This document shows positions 36,272 through 44,540 of a stretch of 44,688 bases of DNA, in pieces. Made by a program: the position numbers and the translations under genes. This DNA is from Eisenbergiella porci (GTDB lineage: Bacteria > Bacillota > Clostridia > Lachnospirales > Lachnospiraceae). A model generated the notes under the pieces. That model searched no databases. It was given only the letters and a program-made list of their open reading frames with translations, and was not told the origin of the DNA. How positions within the stretch are numbered: position 1 is the first letter of the stretch; the number at the start of each line of letters is the position of its first letter. Location: assembly GCF_009696275.1 (NCBI RefSeq), contig NZ_VUMI01000047.1:1-44688 (forward strand), given 5' to 3'.

Positions 36272-38905
36272 TCAGAAGCAGGAAGTGTCTGGTCCGTCCG
36301 GGGTATGGCAGGATGGATTTTGGGGTTTGCAGATTCGGTTAGCCCTGTGCGGAGGATGGGGCCTGCGGCGTACCCATCTGGCATAAAGGGTGATATCTCC
36401 GGTACTGCCCTGGGGGATTACCGTGACCTGTCTGCCTCCCCCGGGAGCATTATACCAGCCGGAAAAACGGAATCCGGTGCGCTCTCCGGGTGGCAGCAGC
36501 CGGATATCAGGAGAGACGGCCGTATAGGATTCCGGATTGGGATGGGAGCTTCCCTCCAAATTTTCATAGCGGATAGCATATACAATGGGAATCAGCCAGA
36601 CCTGCGTCTGATTTCCGTTCAGCCTTATTTCCCAGCCATCGAAATCCTGAGGCGGTTTCCGGAAGGCATCGGCGTCCTGCTGCGTAAGAGTGGTATGTGG
36701 GGGAGTGCCTTCTCCGGCAATGACAGGCTCTCCCTCCGGATTGGGTGATACATATCCGGAATTGTCCAGCTGTATTACGGACCCGAAATCCAGGCTGCCC
36801 TGAAGGAAGACCACGGCGTCACGATCTTCAATATAAAAACCATTGGTTATATCCCTCAGCCCTTCAATATAGAATTCTCCATTATTATAAATTCCCGGCG
36901 CATAGGACGAGGCCCGGTTCTCCCCGCCTTTGCCCAGCGAGGCCTGGTTCAGCTTATAGACCTGGGAGCCGATATCGTTGTATATTCCGCCGCCCACCCC
37001 CGCCTGATTCAGAAAAATGTCACCGCCTGTAAGAATGGCTGTGCTGCCGCCGTGGTTCCACAGGCCGCCGCCCTGTCGGCGGGCCGTATTGGAGTGTATG
37101 CTTCCGCCCGACATATCCAGCATGGAGCCCTCCGCCAGGCTGACGCCGCCCCCGGACTGCAGGGCGCTGTTCCCTGAAATATCCGTTCCCGGCCGGATAA
37201 GAAGCCGCCCCGGAATACAGCAGATGCCGCCGCCGTGACCGCCGAAACTATTTTCTTTGGCACCGGCCCGGTTATTTTGGACGAGCACTTTGCCCTGAAG
37301 CGTAAGCGTTCCGTTTGCCGTATTGCAGTAAATACCGCCCCCGTTGCCGATACGGCAGGTATTATTAGTGACGGAGGAGGCATCCGTAATCAAAAGGGAT
37401 GCGCCGCCTCCTCCGTTCCAGATGGCGCCGCCGCTGTTATTGATAGCTGTATTGCCTGAAAATGTGCTGTTTTCCACGGAGGTATCCAGCGTCCCGCTGC
37501 CGGAAAAGAGGCGGAGGGCGCCGCCCTCGTAACCGGCCGTATTGGAGAGCAGCCTGGAATTTATAAAACGGACGGTTCCGGTGCTGCCGTTGCTGTAATA
37601 TATGGCGCCGCCGCTGTTGCCGGCCTCATTTTCCGCAAAACGGCAGCCATCCGAGAGAAAAAAGGTTTCGGCCTCACTTCCCAGGAGGATTGCGCCGCCG
37701 CTGCCGGAGGAGCGGTTGGAAAGGAAGCTGCTGTCGGCGGCAGTGAAGGAACAGGCGGACAGGCCGGCGTACAAAGCGATGGCCCCGCCGGAGGCCGAGG
37801 CCTGATTTCCCTCCAGCAGACAGCTTTGAAGATGGATTTCGGAGGGGTGTGCCAGGGAGCGGTTCTGAAGCCACATGCCGCCGCCGCTGCCGGAGGCGTC
37901 GGTGGTGGCTGTATTTTTTATCAGGCTGCTGTTTTGGGCGGAGAGGGAAAAACCTGCGTCGGAAAGCAGATAAAGCATTCCTCCTGTACCGGCCGTATTT
38001 TCCCTGAATACAGTACCGTCGATGCTGATGGAGACGGGCTGCAAAACCGCTGTCAGACAGACTGCACCGCCGTTATTGGAGGCCCTGTTTGCCGATATCG
38101 GAGACGTGGTGGATATTTCAAGCCGATCTCCCGCATTGGCGCTGTAGAAGTAAACGCCGCCGCCATGATATGCGCTGTTCCCGGCAAGCAACATGCTTCC
38201 TGTAAGCTTCAGAAGCGAGGATGCCGCCCCGCCGCTGCGATAGCCGGAAAAAAAGATGCCGCCGCCGGAGGAAGAAGCGCTGTTCCCGGTAATCCTCACC
38301 TCATCGCCTATGGTCAGGGAAATGCCTGCGCCCGATGTGAGGGAATGGCAGCAGATGCCGCCGCCGTTTGCCGCCGAATTATCCGCAATGACTGCGTGAT
38401 CTGAAAACTCCATACGATCATTGGAGGTCCCGGGAAACATGGCGGCAGCGCCTCCGGAGGTTTTGGACACACAGCCTGTAATCCGGGAATTGCCATTCAT
38501 TACAAGTAAATTGGCCAGGGTGGGGGCAGCCTGCAGACAGACGCCGCCGCCTTCCGCCGCAGAATAATTGTTCCGCAGGATACAGCCGTCCTCCAGATAG
38601 AGAGAGCCGCCGTTTACGCAGATCAGAGAACGGTTGGCGCTGTCGGATGCGGAATGGGCAGCCATATCCCCGTCCAGAATAATGTTGTTCAGATGCAGGG
38701 AAGCCCCCGATGCGACACGGAACAGGTTTTGGCTGTAGCCGGCGGCTTTCGTCAGAGCAAAAACATCCGGGAAAAGACTGCTTATGGTAACGTCACGGCC
38801 GACTTCCAGTTGTTTTGTAACAGGGATGTCAGCCGTCAGCTGAATGGAAGGGTCTGTTCCGGCAAGCGCTGCCGAAAGTTCGGATTCATTGGAAACCTGT
38901 GCCAT
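36272..38905 (-). CDS. Beta-helix repeat protein (Pmp/adhesin-like) without signal peptide
   Basis: This is an 877-residue protein. Residues about 60-690 are a right-handed parallel beta-helix built of many repeats with GGG(I/A/V) turns and N-x-A or N-x-S steps (NSAANGGGICC, NSASSSGGGIFF, NEAGNSGGAIYY), resembling chlamydial polymorphic membrane protein repeats. A Listeria-Bacteroides (InlB B/Flg_new-type) repeat follows near 776-845 (FRFSGWYNAPGGG to DITLYARWV). The start at 38905 has AAAGGTGAT before it and an in-frame stop upstream. There is no signal peptide, membrane segment or LPxTG anchor, and the last 32 residues are Pro/Arg/Cys-rich, so the C-terminus may be frameshifted. It is divergent from the retron. 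Confidence 0.75.
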   Translation of the reverse strand: MAQVSNESELSAALAGTDPSIQLTADIPVTKQLEVGRDVTISSLFPDVFALTKAAGYSQNLFRVASGASLHLNNIILDGDMAAHSASDSANRSLICVNGGSLYLEDGCILRNNYSAAEGGGVCLQAAPTLANLLVMNGNSRITGCVSKTSGGAAAMFPGTSNDRMEFSDHAVIADNSAANGGGICCHSLTSGAGISLTIGDEVRITGNSASSSGGGIFFSGYRSGGAASSLLKLTGSMLLAGNSAYHGGGVYFYSANAGDRLEISTTSPISANRASNNGGAVCLTAVLQPVSISIDGTVFRENTAGTGGMLYLLSDAGFSLSAQNSSLIKNTATTDASGSGGGMWLQNRSLAHPSEIHLQSCLLEGNQASASGGAIALYAGLSACSFTAADSSFLSNRSSGSGGAILLGSEAETFFLSDGCRFAENEAGNSGGAIYYSNGSTGTVRFINSRLLSNTAGYEGGALRLFSGSGTLDTSVENSTFSGNTAINNSGGAIWNGGGGASLLITDASSVTNNTCRIGNGGGIYCNTANGTLTLQGKVLVQNNRAGAKENSFGGHGGGICCIPGRLLIRPGTDISGNSALQSGGGVSLAEGSMLDMSGGSIHSNTARRQGGGLWNHGGSTAILTGGDIFLNQAGVGGGIYNDIGSQVYKLNQASLGKGGENRASSYAPGIYNNGEFYIEGLRDITNGFYIEDRDAVVFLQGSLDFGSVIQLDNSGYVSPNPEGEPVIAGEGTPPHTTLTQQDADAFRKPPQDFDGWEIRLNGNQTQVWLIPIVYAIRYENLEGSSHPNPESYTAVSPDIRLLPPGERTGFRFSGWYNAPGGGRQVTVIPQGSTGDITLYARWVRRRPHPPHRANRICKPQNPSCHTPDGPDTSCF

Positions 38906-39108
38906 AGGATATCACCTTTTTTTACATAATACCCTATTGTATGCAGGAGGCGCATAAAAAGAGCCAGTTTCAGGGGAAAACAGAACAAGCAGGAGGAGTG
39001 CCCGGAATGGTTTCAAAATAGAGCAACGGCCGAAGCCCGGGGCGTGAAGTATAATGATGGCGAACTGAGCAGCAGATGTAAAACAAGATGGTAAAACCTG
39101 ACGGACTG

Positions 39109-39117
39109 TGCTAGAAT
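39109..39117 (+). promoter_or_regulatory. Extended -10 promoter of the retron transcript
   Basis: TGCTAGAAT matches the extended -10 form TGn-TATAAT with one change. The -35 (TGGTAA, 39089-39094) is poor, as is common for extended -10 promoters. Transcription would begin near 39124, about ten bases before the first paired end of the structured RNA. The rest of 38906-39108 shows only the leader of the divergent beta-helix gene. Confidence 0.5.
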
Positions 39118-39133
39118 AAAACAAAAGCCGGCC

Positions 39134-39439
39134 GGCAGCATATCCGGGAAAATATTTTCCGGCCTGACGGGGAGTCCCCGCCGGGAGTTAGAAACAGTGG
39201 GCATGCAGAATACTGCATGCAGAATCCTGCACCCGTAATCCGCTCCAAAGTACATCCGCACACTTCCGTGTGCACACCGCCTTCGGCTGTACATTTCCGC
39301 AGCTTACGGTATCGGTGTATTGTGCCGTCCGGCTTATCAAAGCTATAAGCAGCGCGTGAGGATAAAAGAGGAACTGCATGGGATGCTCATATGCGGTTCC
39401 TCTTTTTGATTTTACCGTGAAAATATTTTCCATGCTGTC
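39134..39439 (+). ncRNA. Putative retron msr-msd RNA
   Basis: The two ends are complementary, as expected for retron a1 and a2. GGCAGCAT (39134-39141) pairs with ATGCTGTC (39432-39439), with one G-U. A 13-base block (39147-39159) pairs with 39419-39431, and CGG (39160-39162) with CCG (39415-39417). Between them are compact hairpins: CGGGG/CCCCG at 39168-39180, GCATGCAG/CTGCATGC at 39201-39220, GCACAC/GTGTGC at 39258-39273, GCC/GGC at 39279-39287 and GCTTAT/ATAAGC at 39332-39350. A 16-bp stem (39364-39379 with 39391-39406) near the 3' end is the natural candidate for the msd stem. The branching G and the msr/msd boundary cannot be placed by eye. It lies 47 bases before the reverse transcriptase start. 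Confidence 0.65.
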
Positions 39440-39485
39440 AAGTATTTTTATTGTCCCTGTTTTTACGAAAGGAGGAGGCTCCTGT

Positions 39486-40472
39486 ATGTCAAATTCGCAG
39501 CTTTGGAAATACTGTACCAAAGAACAATGCCAGGACTTTATCCTTTCGTTGGATCTTGTCCCTCACAGCGCCGGTATGAGCAGGGAAAAGCAGCTTGCCT
39601 GTCTTTATATGCTCAGCAACCGTGGAGTGGAGAATTACCATAAGGAGATTCTGACAAAAAAGGATGGCGGGACAAGGACGCTTATGGTTCCCTGCAGCCT
39701 ACTGAAGGCCGTGCAGCGCAATATCCTGCACCATGTGCTGGAGCAAAGGCCCGTATCGGACTGTGCCAGGGCCTATCGGAAAGGCACGGACATCCTGGCC
39801 AATGCCGGGCCGCATACCGGGAGAAAGCAGGTGCTCAAGCTGGATATCAGCCATTTTTTTGACAGCATTCTCTTTCCCAGGGTTATCAGCGCCGCCTTCC
39901 CGGATACGCTGTTTCCTCCGGCCGCCGCCGCGCTTCTGGCAAACCTGTGCTGCTGCCGGGAACGCCTGCCCCAGGGCTCTCCGGCTTCCCCGGCCATCTC
40001 CAATCTGGTGATGCGACCCTTTGATGAATCCATGAGGCGCTGGTGTGAAGCGAGACAGATCGTATACACCAGATACTGCGATGACATGACCTTTTCCGGA
40101 GATTTTGATCCCGCCGCTGTTTATCATAAGGTAAAAAGCTATCTGGAGGCGATGGGATTTTCCTTAAATGAAAAGAAAACAAAGCTCCTGAAGGACGGCG
40201 TACGCCAGAGTGTGACGGGAATTGTGGTCAATGAAAAGCCCCAGGTCTCCAGGGATTACCGTAAAAAACTGCGGCAGGAGATCTATTACTGCATGAAATA
40301 TGGAGTAACAGGGCATCTTGAAAGGCTGAGGGAGAAGACCGGGAATGCGGTGGAGGAGCAGAGGTATATATGTTCTGTCCTTGGAAGAATTCAGTTTGTG
40401 CTGCAGGTGAATCCGGAGGACAGGGAATTTGCGGAATACTGCAGGATATGGAAAGAGCGGTTTGTAAAATAA
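39486..40472 (+). CDS. Retron-type reverse transcriptase
   Basis: This 328-residue enzyme should prime from a guanosine of its own RNA and make a branched RNA-DNA molecule (msDNA). Motifs in order: RT1/2 GGTRTLMVP (61-69), the retron-specific NAxxH as NAGPH (106-110), RT3 LKLDISHFFDSI with Asp120, RT4 LPQGSPASPAISN (161-173), the catalytic YCDD (197-200, where YADD is usual), RT6 GFSLNEKKTKLL, and RT7 with the retron VTG (243-245). QGxxxSP in RT4 excludes a diversity-generating retroelement. There is no fused domain. ATG 39486 follows GGAGGAGG; the frame is open upstream but overlaps the structured RNA. No toxin or effector gene is recognisable beside it. Confidence 0.9.
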   Translation: MSNSQLWKYCTKEQCQDFILSLDLVPHSAGMSREKQLACLYMLSNRGVENYHKEILTKKDGGTRTLMVPCSLLKAVQRNILHHVLEQRPVSDCARAYRKGTDILANAGPHTGRKQVLKLDISHFFDSILFPRVISAAFPDTLFPPAAAALLANLCCCRERLPQGSPASPAISNLVMRPFDESMRRWCEARQIVYTRYCDDMTFSGDFDPAAVYHKVKSYLEAMGFSLNEKKTKLLKDGVRQSVTGIVVNEKPQVSRDYRKKLRQEIYYCMKYGVTGHLERLREKTGNAVEEQRYICSVLGRIQFVLQVNPEDREFAEYCRIWKERFVK

Positions 40473-40581
40473 TCGGAAAAGGCTACAGCAGGTGCAGGGG
40501 AAAATGAGTATTTAATTCAGGCTGTTATAAAGGCCACGCAGTATTACGGCGGGCCGTAAATATAAAAGGAGGGTATTTTTT

Positions 40582-41019
40582 ATGGAAAAACAGGTTAAAG
40601 GGGTGGCACATGCAGCATTTAATGTGTCGGACATGGATAAGGCGGTTCAGTTCTACCATGATGTTTTCGGCTTTGAGAAAGCGTTTGAGATGGCGCATCC
40701 GGTGACAGGGGCCCCGTGGATTGTATACCTCCATGCCGGCGGCAGCCAGTTCATCGAATTATTCTACGGAGGGGTTAACCCTCAGGAATATAAGGACGGC
40801 AACATCGGTTATTCCCACATCTGCTTTGAGGTTGAGGATATTAACAAAACCGCGGAGCAGATTGTAAAGGCGGGAGCCGTACTGGATTCGCCCGTGTCCC
40901 AGGGGCTGGATAAAAACTGGCAGTGCTGGACCCATGATCCGGACAACAACCGGATTGAACTGATGCAGATGGAGGAAGAATCCCTGCAGAACCAATTCTT
41001 AAGAGAACATAAACTGTGA
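40582..41019 (+). CDS. VOC-family (glyoxalase/dioxygenase-like) protein
   Basis: This is a 145-residue single-module vicinal-oxygen-chelate protein. Candidate metal ligands are His10 in GVAHAAFNVSD, Glu in QFIELFYG, His in GYSHICFEVED and Glu in NRIELMQM, the usual spacing for a lactoylglutathione-lyase-like fold. Substrate and reaction cannot be read from the sequence. It has a strong AAAGGAGGG site and a terminator just after the stop, so it is a single-gene unit, about 110 bases after the retron. It is most likely unrelated to the retron because the family is common in metabolism. Confidence 0.85.
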   Translation: MEKQVKGVAHAAFNVSDMDKAVQFYHDVFGFEKAFEMAHPVTGAPWIVYLHAGGSQFIELFYGGVNPQEYKDGNIGYSHICFEVEDINKTAEQIVKAGAVLDSPVSQGLDKNWQCWTHDPDNNRIELMQMEEESLQNQFLREHKL

Positions 41020-41027
41020 CGGAAGGG

Positions 41028-41063
41028 AAAACCTGATGCGGCGCGTCTGCTGCATCAGGTTTT
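41028..41063 (+). terminator. Terminator after the VOC gene
   Basis: A perfect 12-bp stem pairs 41028-41039 with 41052-41063, with A-run and T-run at its base, starting 9 bases after the stop codon. Confidence 0.7.
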
Positions 41064-41105
41064 CTGCTCCTCCCGGAAACCCTCCATTATAACACCAGAC
41101 TGTTC

Positions 41106-41127
41106 CGGTTATGCTAAGGTAATACCG
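41106..41127. promoter_or_regulatory. Candidate MerR operator dyad
   Basis: CGGTTAT (41106-41112) and AATACCG (41121-41127) form an imperfect dyad just before the MerR ribosome binding site. It could be an autoregulatory site. No clear -35/-10 pair with the long MerR-type spacer is seen. Confidence 0.3.
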
Positions 41128-41142
41128 TAAGGAGGCGCTGCA

Positions 41143-41898
41143 ATGAATACCTACAGGACATCGGAAGTTGCTGAAAAAATCGGGATACATCCCAATACGG
41201 TGCGGCTGTATGAGGAGCTGGGACTGATTCCCAGGCCCCAAAGACAGGGCAACGGCTACAGGGTTTTTACCGATCTGCATGTGGAACAGTTCCGTCTTGC
41301 CAGGCTTGCTTTTCAAATTGAGGTAATGCAGAATGGGCTGAGGAAAAAAATAATTCATATGGTAAAAGTATCCGCCGCCGGAGATTATGATACGGCGCTG
41401 GAGCTTACCCGGGAATATATAGACCAGGTCAAAACTGAAATTGCCAATGCGGAAGAAGCTATTGAAAGCGTAAAACAGATTTTCCATGGGGAAAGCAGCG
41501 GGAACACCTGCTTTTTAAAACGCAAGGAGGTGTCAGAACAACTGAATATTTCAATGGATACCCTGAGAAACTGGGAAATAAACGGCCTCCTGACTGTAAA
41601 ACGAAGAAAAAACGGGTACCGGATTTATACGGAGGAGGATATCAGACAGCTGAAAATCATCCGCTCCTTAAGATGTGCGAATTATTCCCTGGAGGCTATT
41701 TTATCCATGCTCAGCCAGCTGGCCGAAGATCCGGATCTGGACATAAGAAAAGCGCTGGACACACCGAGACCTGATGCGGAAATCATCGCGGTGTGCGATA
41801 AGCTGATAACCTCCCTGACGTCTGCAGAGGAAAATGCATGTCAGATGCTTTGCATGCTGCAGAATATGAAAAGAAGGTTCGGAAAACCCTCCAGTTAA
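41143..41898 (+). CDS. MerR-family regulator with two MerR DNA-binding domains
   Basis: This is a 251-residue regulator. Residues 3-70 form a MerR winged helix (RTSEVAEKIGIHPNTVRLYEELGL, then RQGNGYRVFTD). A helical linker of about 50 residues follows. A second MerR domain sits near 128-195 (RKEVSEQLNISMDTLRNWEINGL, then RKNGYRIYTEEDIRQLKIIR), and a C-terminal helix ends the chain. Double MerR proteins can bind as intramolecular dimers. AAGGAGG precedes the ATG. The ABC transporter genes follow after 62 bases, so the protein probably controls them in response to a drug or peptide; the ligand is unknown. Confidence 0.9.
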   Translation: MNTYRTSEVAEKIGIHPNTVRLYEELGLIPRPQRQGNGYRVFTDLHVEQFRLARLAFQIEVMQNGLRKKIIHMVKVSAAGDYDTALELTREYIDQVKTEIANAEEAIESVKQIFHGESSGNTCFLKRKEVSEQLNISMDTLRNWEINGLLTVKRRKNGYRIYTEEDIRQLKIIRSLRCANYSLEAILSMLSQLAEDPDLDIRKALDTPRPDAEIIAVCDKLITSLTSAEENACQMLCMLQNMKRRFGKPSS

Positions 41899-41960
41899 CC
41901 ACCAGTGTTTGCTCCCGTGCTATCCTTGTCCCTGTAAAAATACGAAGAGGAGGCAATGAT

Positions 41961-42695
41961 ATGCAGGAAGTAATCAAGGTGGAACAGCTTACCAAATCCT
42001 ATGGCGCCCTCCGGGCGGTTGACGGCCTGAGCCTGTCTGTGGAACGCGGCATGGTATTCGGGCTGCTTGGCGCAAACGGTGCGGGAAAGTCCACAGCCAT
42101 TGAATGTATGCTGGGCACGAAAAAGCCGGAAAAGGGAAGCGTCACCATATTGGGAAGCAGCCCCACGGCGGACAGGAAGGCGCTTTTTGAAAAAACAGGC
42201 GTTCAGTTCCAGGAGAGCAATTATCAGGAGCAGATCAGAGTGGCGGAGCTGTGTGAGGTAACTGCGTCCCTGTACCGGAATGCATCGGATCCGGCGGCGC
42301 TGCTTCAAAGATTTGGGATTGGGGATAAAGGAAAAAGCCTGGTAAAGGATCTGTCCGGCGGACAGAGACAGCGGCTTTTCATCGTTCTCGCGCTTATTCC
42401 CAATCCGGAGGTGGTCTTTCTGGACGAACTGACCACCGGCCTGGATGCGAAGGCCCGCCGGGAGGTATGGAAAATACTTTCCGATTTGAAGGAAAAGGGC
42501 CTGACCATCTTTCTGACCTCCCATTTTATGGACGAGGTGGAGGTTTTGTGCGATCGTATCTGCATTTTGAAAAAGGGAAAAAGCGTCTTTTATGGAACAG
42601 TTTCCGAGGCGGTGGAAAAAAGTCCCTGTGAGAAGTTTGAGGATGCATACCTTTGGTATACGGATGAGGAGGAAACGGCCCATGAAAACATTTAA
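41961..42695 (+). CDS. ABC-2 type transporter ATPase
   Basis: This is a 244-residue cytoplasmic ATPase. It has Walker A GANGAGKST (near 37-45), Q-loop VQFQESNYQE, signature LSGGQRQR, Walker B VVFLDELTTGLD and the switch His in LTSHFMDEVE. Leu replaces the usual Pro after the Walker B DE, a variant seen in this exporter group. It would power the membrane protein encoded next, whose start overlaps this gene by 14 bases. ATG 41961 follows GAGGAGG; the frame extends further upstream without a site. The MerR gene upstream suggests inducible expression. Confidence 0.93.
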   Translation: MQEVIKVEQLTKSYGALRAVDGLSLSVERGMVFGLLGANGAGKSTAIECMLGTKKPEKGSVTILGSSPTADRKALFEKTGVQFQESNYQEQIRVAELCEVTASLYRNASDPAALLQRFGIGDKGKSLVKDLSGGQRQRLFIVLALIPNPEVVFLDELTTGLDAKARREVWKILSDLKEKGLTIFLTSHFMDEVEVLCDRICILKKGKSVFYGTVSEAVEKSPCEKFEDAYLWYTDEEETAHENI

Positions 42696-43425
42696 AGCCA
42701 TGCTGAAAACTGAACTGAAGCTGTCGCTGCGCGGGATGGACATGGTCATTTTTGCGCTTTGTGTTCCGCTGGTGGTCCTGGTTATTCTGGGAATCATTTA
42801 TGGCGATAAACCTGCCTTTGAAGGCGCCGGATACAGTTTCCTGGAGCAATCCTTCGGTGCGCTGGCTGCAATTTCCATCTGCGCCGGCGGTGTTATGGGC
42901 CTGCCGCTGGTAATTTCGGATTACCGCAGCAGAAAAATACTGAAACGATATAAGGTAACCCCGGTCAGCCCGGCCATGCTGCTGTTTGTGCAGGTGACAA
43001 TCTATACTCTCTACGCCGTGGTGTCCCTGCTGTTGCTGTATTTTGCGGCCGCACTTTTCTTCGGATATAGGTTCCGCGGATCGGTGCTCAGCTTTGCCGG
43101 AGGCTATCTGCTGGTGCTGGTGTCCATGTTCAGCATCGGCATGCTGGTGGGCGGGGTTGCCCCGAATACCAAAATGGCGGGGGTGATTGCCAGCATTCTG
43201 TATTTCCCCATGTTGATTTTCTCCGGGGCTACCCTTCCTTATGAGGTAATGCCTGCGGCCATGCAGAAGGCAGCGGATATTCTGCCGTTAACGCAGGGAA
43301 TCAAGCTGCTGAAGGCCGCTTCCCTTGGGCTGGGGGCGGAAAACGTGCTGGTGTCGGTGATTGTGATGGCGGTGATTGCTGTGGTTTGTATTGGCGTAGG
43401 AATCCGGTGGTTTCAGTGGGAATAG
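42682..43425 (+). CDS. ABC-2 type transporter permease
   Basis: This is a 247-residue membrane protein with six hydrophobic helices, the first at MVIFALCVPLVVLVILGIIYG. The central segment with DYRSRKILKRYKVTPVSPAMLL is the cytoplasmic coupling loop of ABC-2 exporters, and GVAPNTKMAGVIASILYFPMLIFSG is the conserved later region. It forms the transporter with the preceding ATPase, whose last codons overlap its start. The likely role is export of an antibiotic, lipid or peptide; the cargo is unknown. ATG 42682 lies within the upstream gene, so translation is coupled. Confidence 0.9.
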   Translation: MKTFKAMLKTELKLSLRGMDMVIFALCVPLVVLVILGIIYGDKPAFEGAGYSFLEQSFGALAAISICAGGVMGLPLVISDYRSRKILKRYKVTPVSPAMLLFVQVTIYTLYAVVSLLLLYFAAALFFGYRFRGSVLSFAGGYLLVLVSMFSIGMLVGGVAPNTKMAGVIASILYFPMLIFSGATLPYEVMPAAMQKAADILPLTQGIKLLKAASLGLGAENVLVSVIVMAVIAVVCIGVGIRWFQWE

Positions 43426-43469
43426 GGCATTGCCCTGTTCTCCAAAGTTCTTTTTTGTTCAAATCCTGG

Positions 43470-44540
43470 TTAGGATGATTTTCTCGCTTTAATGACAAAA
43501 ACCGTGGGCAGCATCAATGCCTTTCTTCCAAAATCATCCTCTGCCACCATTGCTTTTTCTCTGTCGGTCTGTTCCGTCAGCTTTTCGATGACAAAGCCGT
43601 TATCGGCCAAAGCGTTAATGTACGTACTCAACATACGGTTGGACAGCATAATCTCCTTGTCACTCATTTCAGCGCGATACCATTCTTCATTAAAATAGGA
43701 ATTACTGAAAATAAGTCTGCCGTTTTCCACCGAAACACACTTATGTATCGGATGTGACCAACCGAAGACGAATACGCCGTCTTTTTTTAAATAGGAATGG
43801 ATATTCTGAAAGGTTTTGTCCAAATCAGTAGTCCAGCCTATTCCGTAAACGGAATATACCAAATCAAAATAATCAGCTGGCAGCCCGCATTTATCCTCCA
43901 TGGGGGAGCAGACGAGCTTTGCATTGATTTTGTGCGCTTCAAGAAAATCTTTCGTGCGTCCAAGCTGACGTACAGATATATCCAGCCCCCACAGTTCTGC
44001 CGCCCCATTATCAGCGGCATATTTTAATGAACGGCCGTTGCCGCAGCCAATCTCAAGAACTTTTTTCCCGGAAAGATTTCCAAGCAGATGCAATTTGTCT
44101 TCTGAGGGGAAAAAACTGCCCCAGTCCGGCAGGGCAGTCGCCCCCAGGAACTCACTGCCTATTGTGCTCCAAAACTCATTATTTGTTTTATGCGCTTCGG
44201 AAACCTCCATTTCCACATTATCCACCTTACCTAAAACCCTGCCGCCGACAATGTTCTTTTTCATTATCTCCGCTTCTTTTGCAAGCGCCATCATATTTTC
44301 CTCTGCTTTCTTTTTGTAATCAGCATCGGTCAGCCTTTCCCCTGAAAACAATTCGTTAAGATCTGTTTTCAGAACTTTACAAACCGGCTGCATCAAGGAT
44401 AATTCGGGCATTCCGTTGCCGCATTCCCATTTGCTTACGGTTTTGTCGCTGATGCCAAGAATATCAGCAAATTCGCGCTGGGTTAAATTCTGTTGCTTTC
44501 TCATTTCAGCAATAAATCTGCCTGTTTTTACCTGATTCAT
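43470..44540 (-). CDS. XRE-type HTH fused to a SAM-dependent methyltransferase
   Basis: This is a 356-residue protein. An N-terminal XRE helix-turn-helix (residues 5-62, RFIAEMRKQQNLTQREFADIL and SDKTVSKWECGNGMP) is followed by a helical linker and a class I methyltransferase domain from about 140 (KKVLEIGCGNGRSLKYAADNGA, GLDISVRQLGRT, DYFDLVYSVYGIGWTTDLDKT, WSHPIHKCVSVENG). The fusion suggests a DNA-binding regulator that also methylates a small molecule or senses SAM. ATG 44540 has AAAGGCGGTG upstream; the frame runs to 44606 without a site. It is convergent with the ABC-2 genes. The target is unknown. Confidence 0.85.
   Translation of the reverse strand: MNQVKTGRFIAEMRKQQNLTQREFADILGISDKTVSKWECGNGMPELSLMQPVCKVLKTDLNELFSGERLTDADYKKKAEENMMALAKEAEIMKKNIVGGRVLGKVDNVEMEVSEAHKTNNEFWSTIGSEFLGATALPDWGSFFPSEDKLHLLGNLSGKKVLEIGCGNGRSLKYAADNGAAELWGLDISVRQLGRTKDFLEAHKINAKLVCSPMEDKCGLPADYFDLVYSVYGIGWTTDLDKTFQNIHSYLKKDGVFVFGWSHPIHKCVSVENGRLIFSNSYFNEEWYRAEMSDKEIMLSNRMLSTYINALADNGFVIEKLTEQTDREKAMVAEDDFGRKALMLPTVFVIKARKSS

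Noticed and set aside
39188-39520. Minus-strand frame of 110 codons upstream of the reverse transcriptase
   Set aside because: It runs through the structured RNA hairpins, has no ribosome binding site and no protein-like pattern.
39486-40472. Diversity-generating retroelement
   Set aside because: RT4 has QGSPASP rather than the SQ-type motif of those enzymes, and no adenine-variable template repeat is seen near the beta-helix gene.
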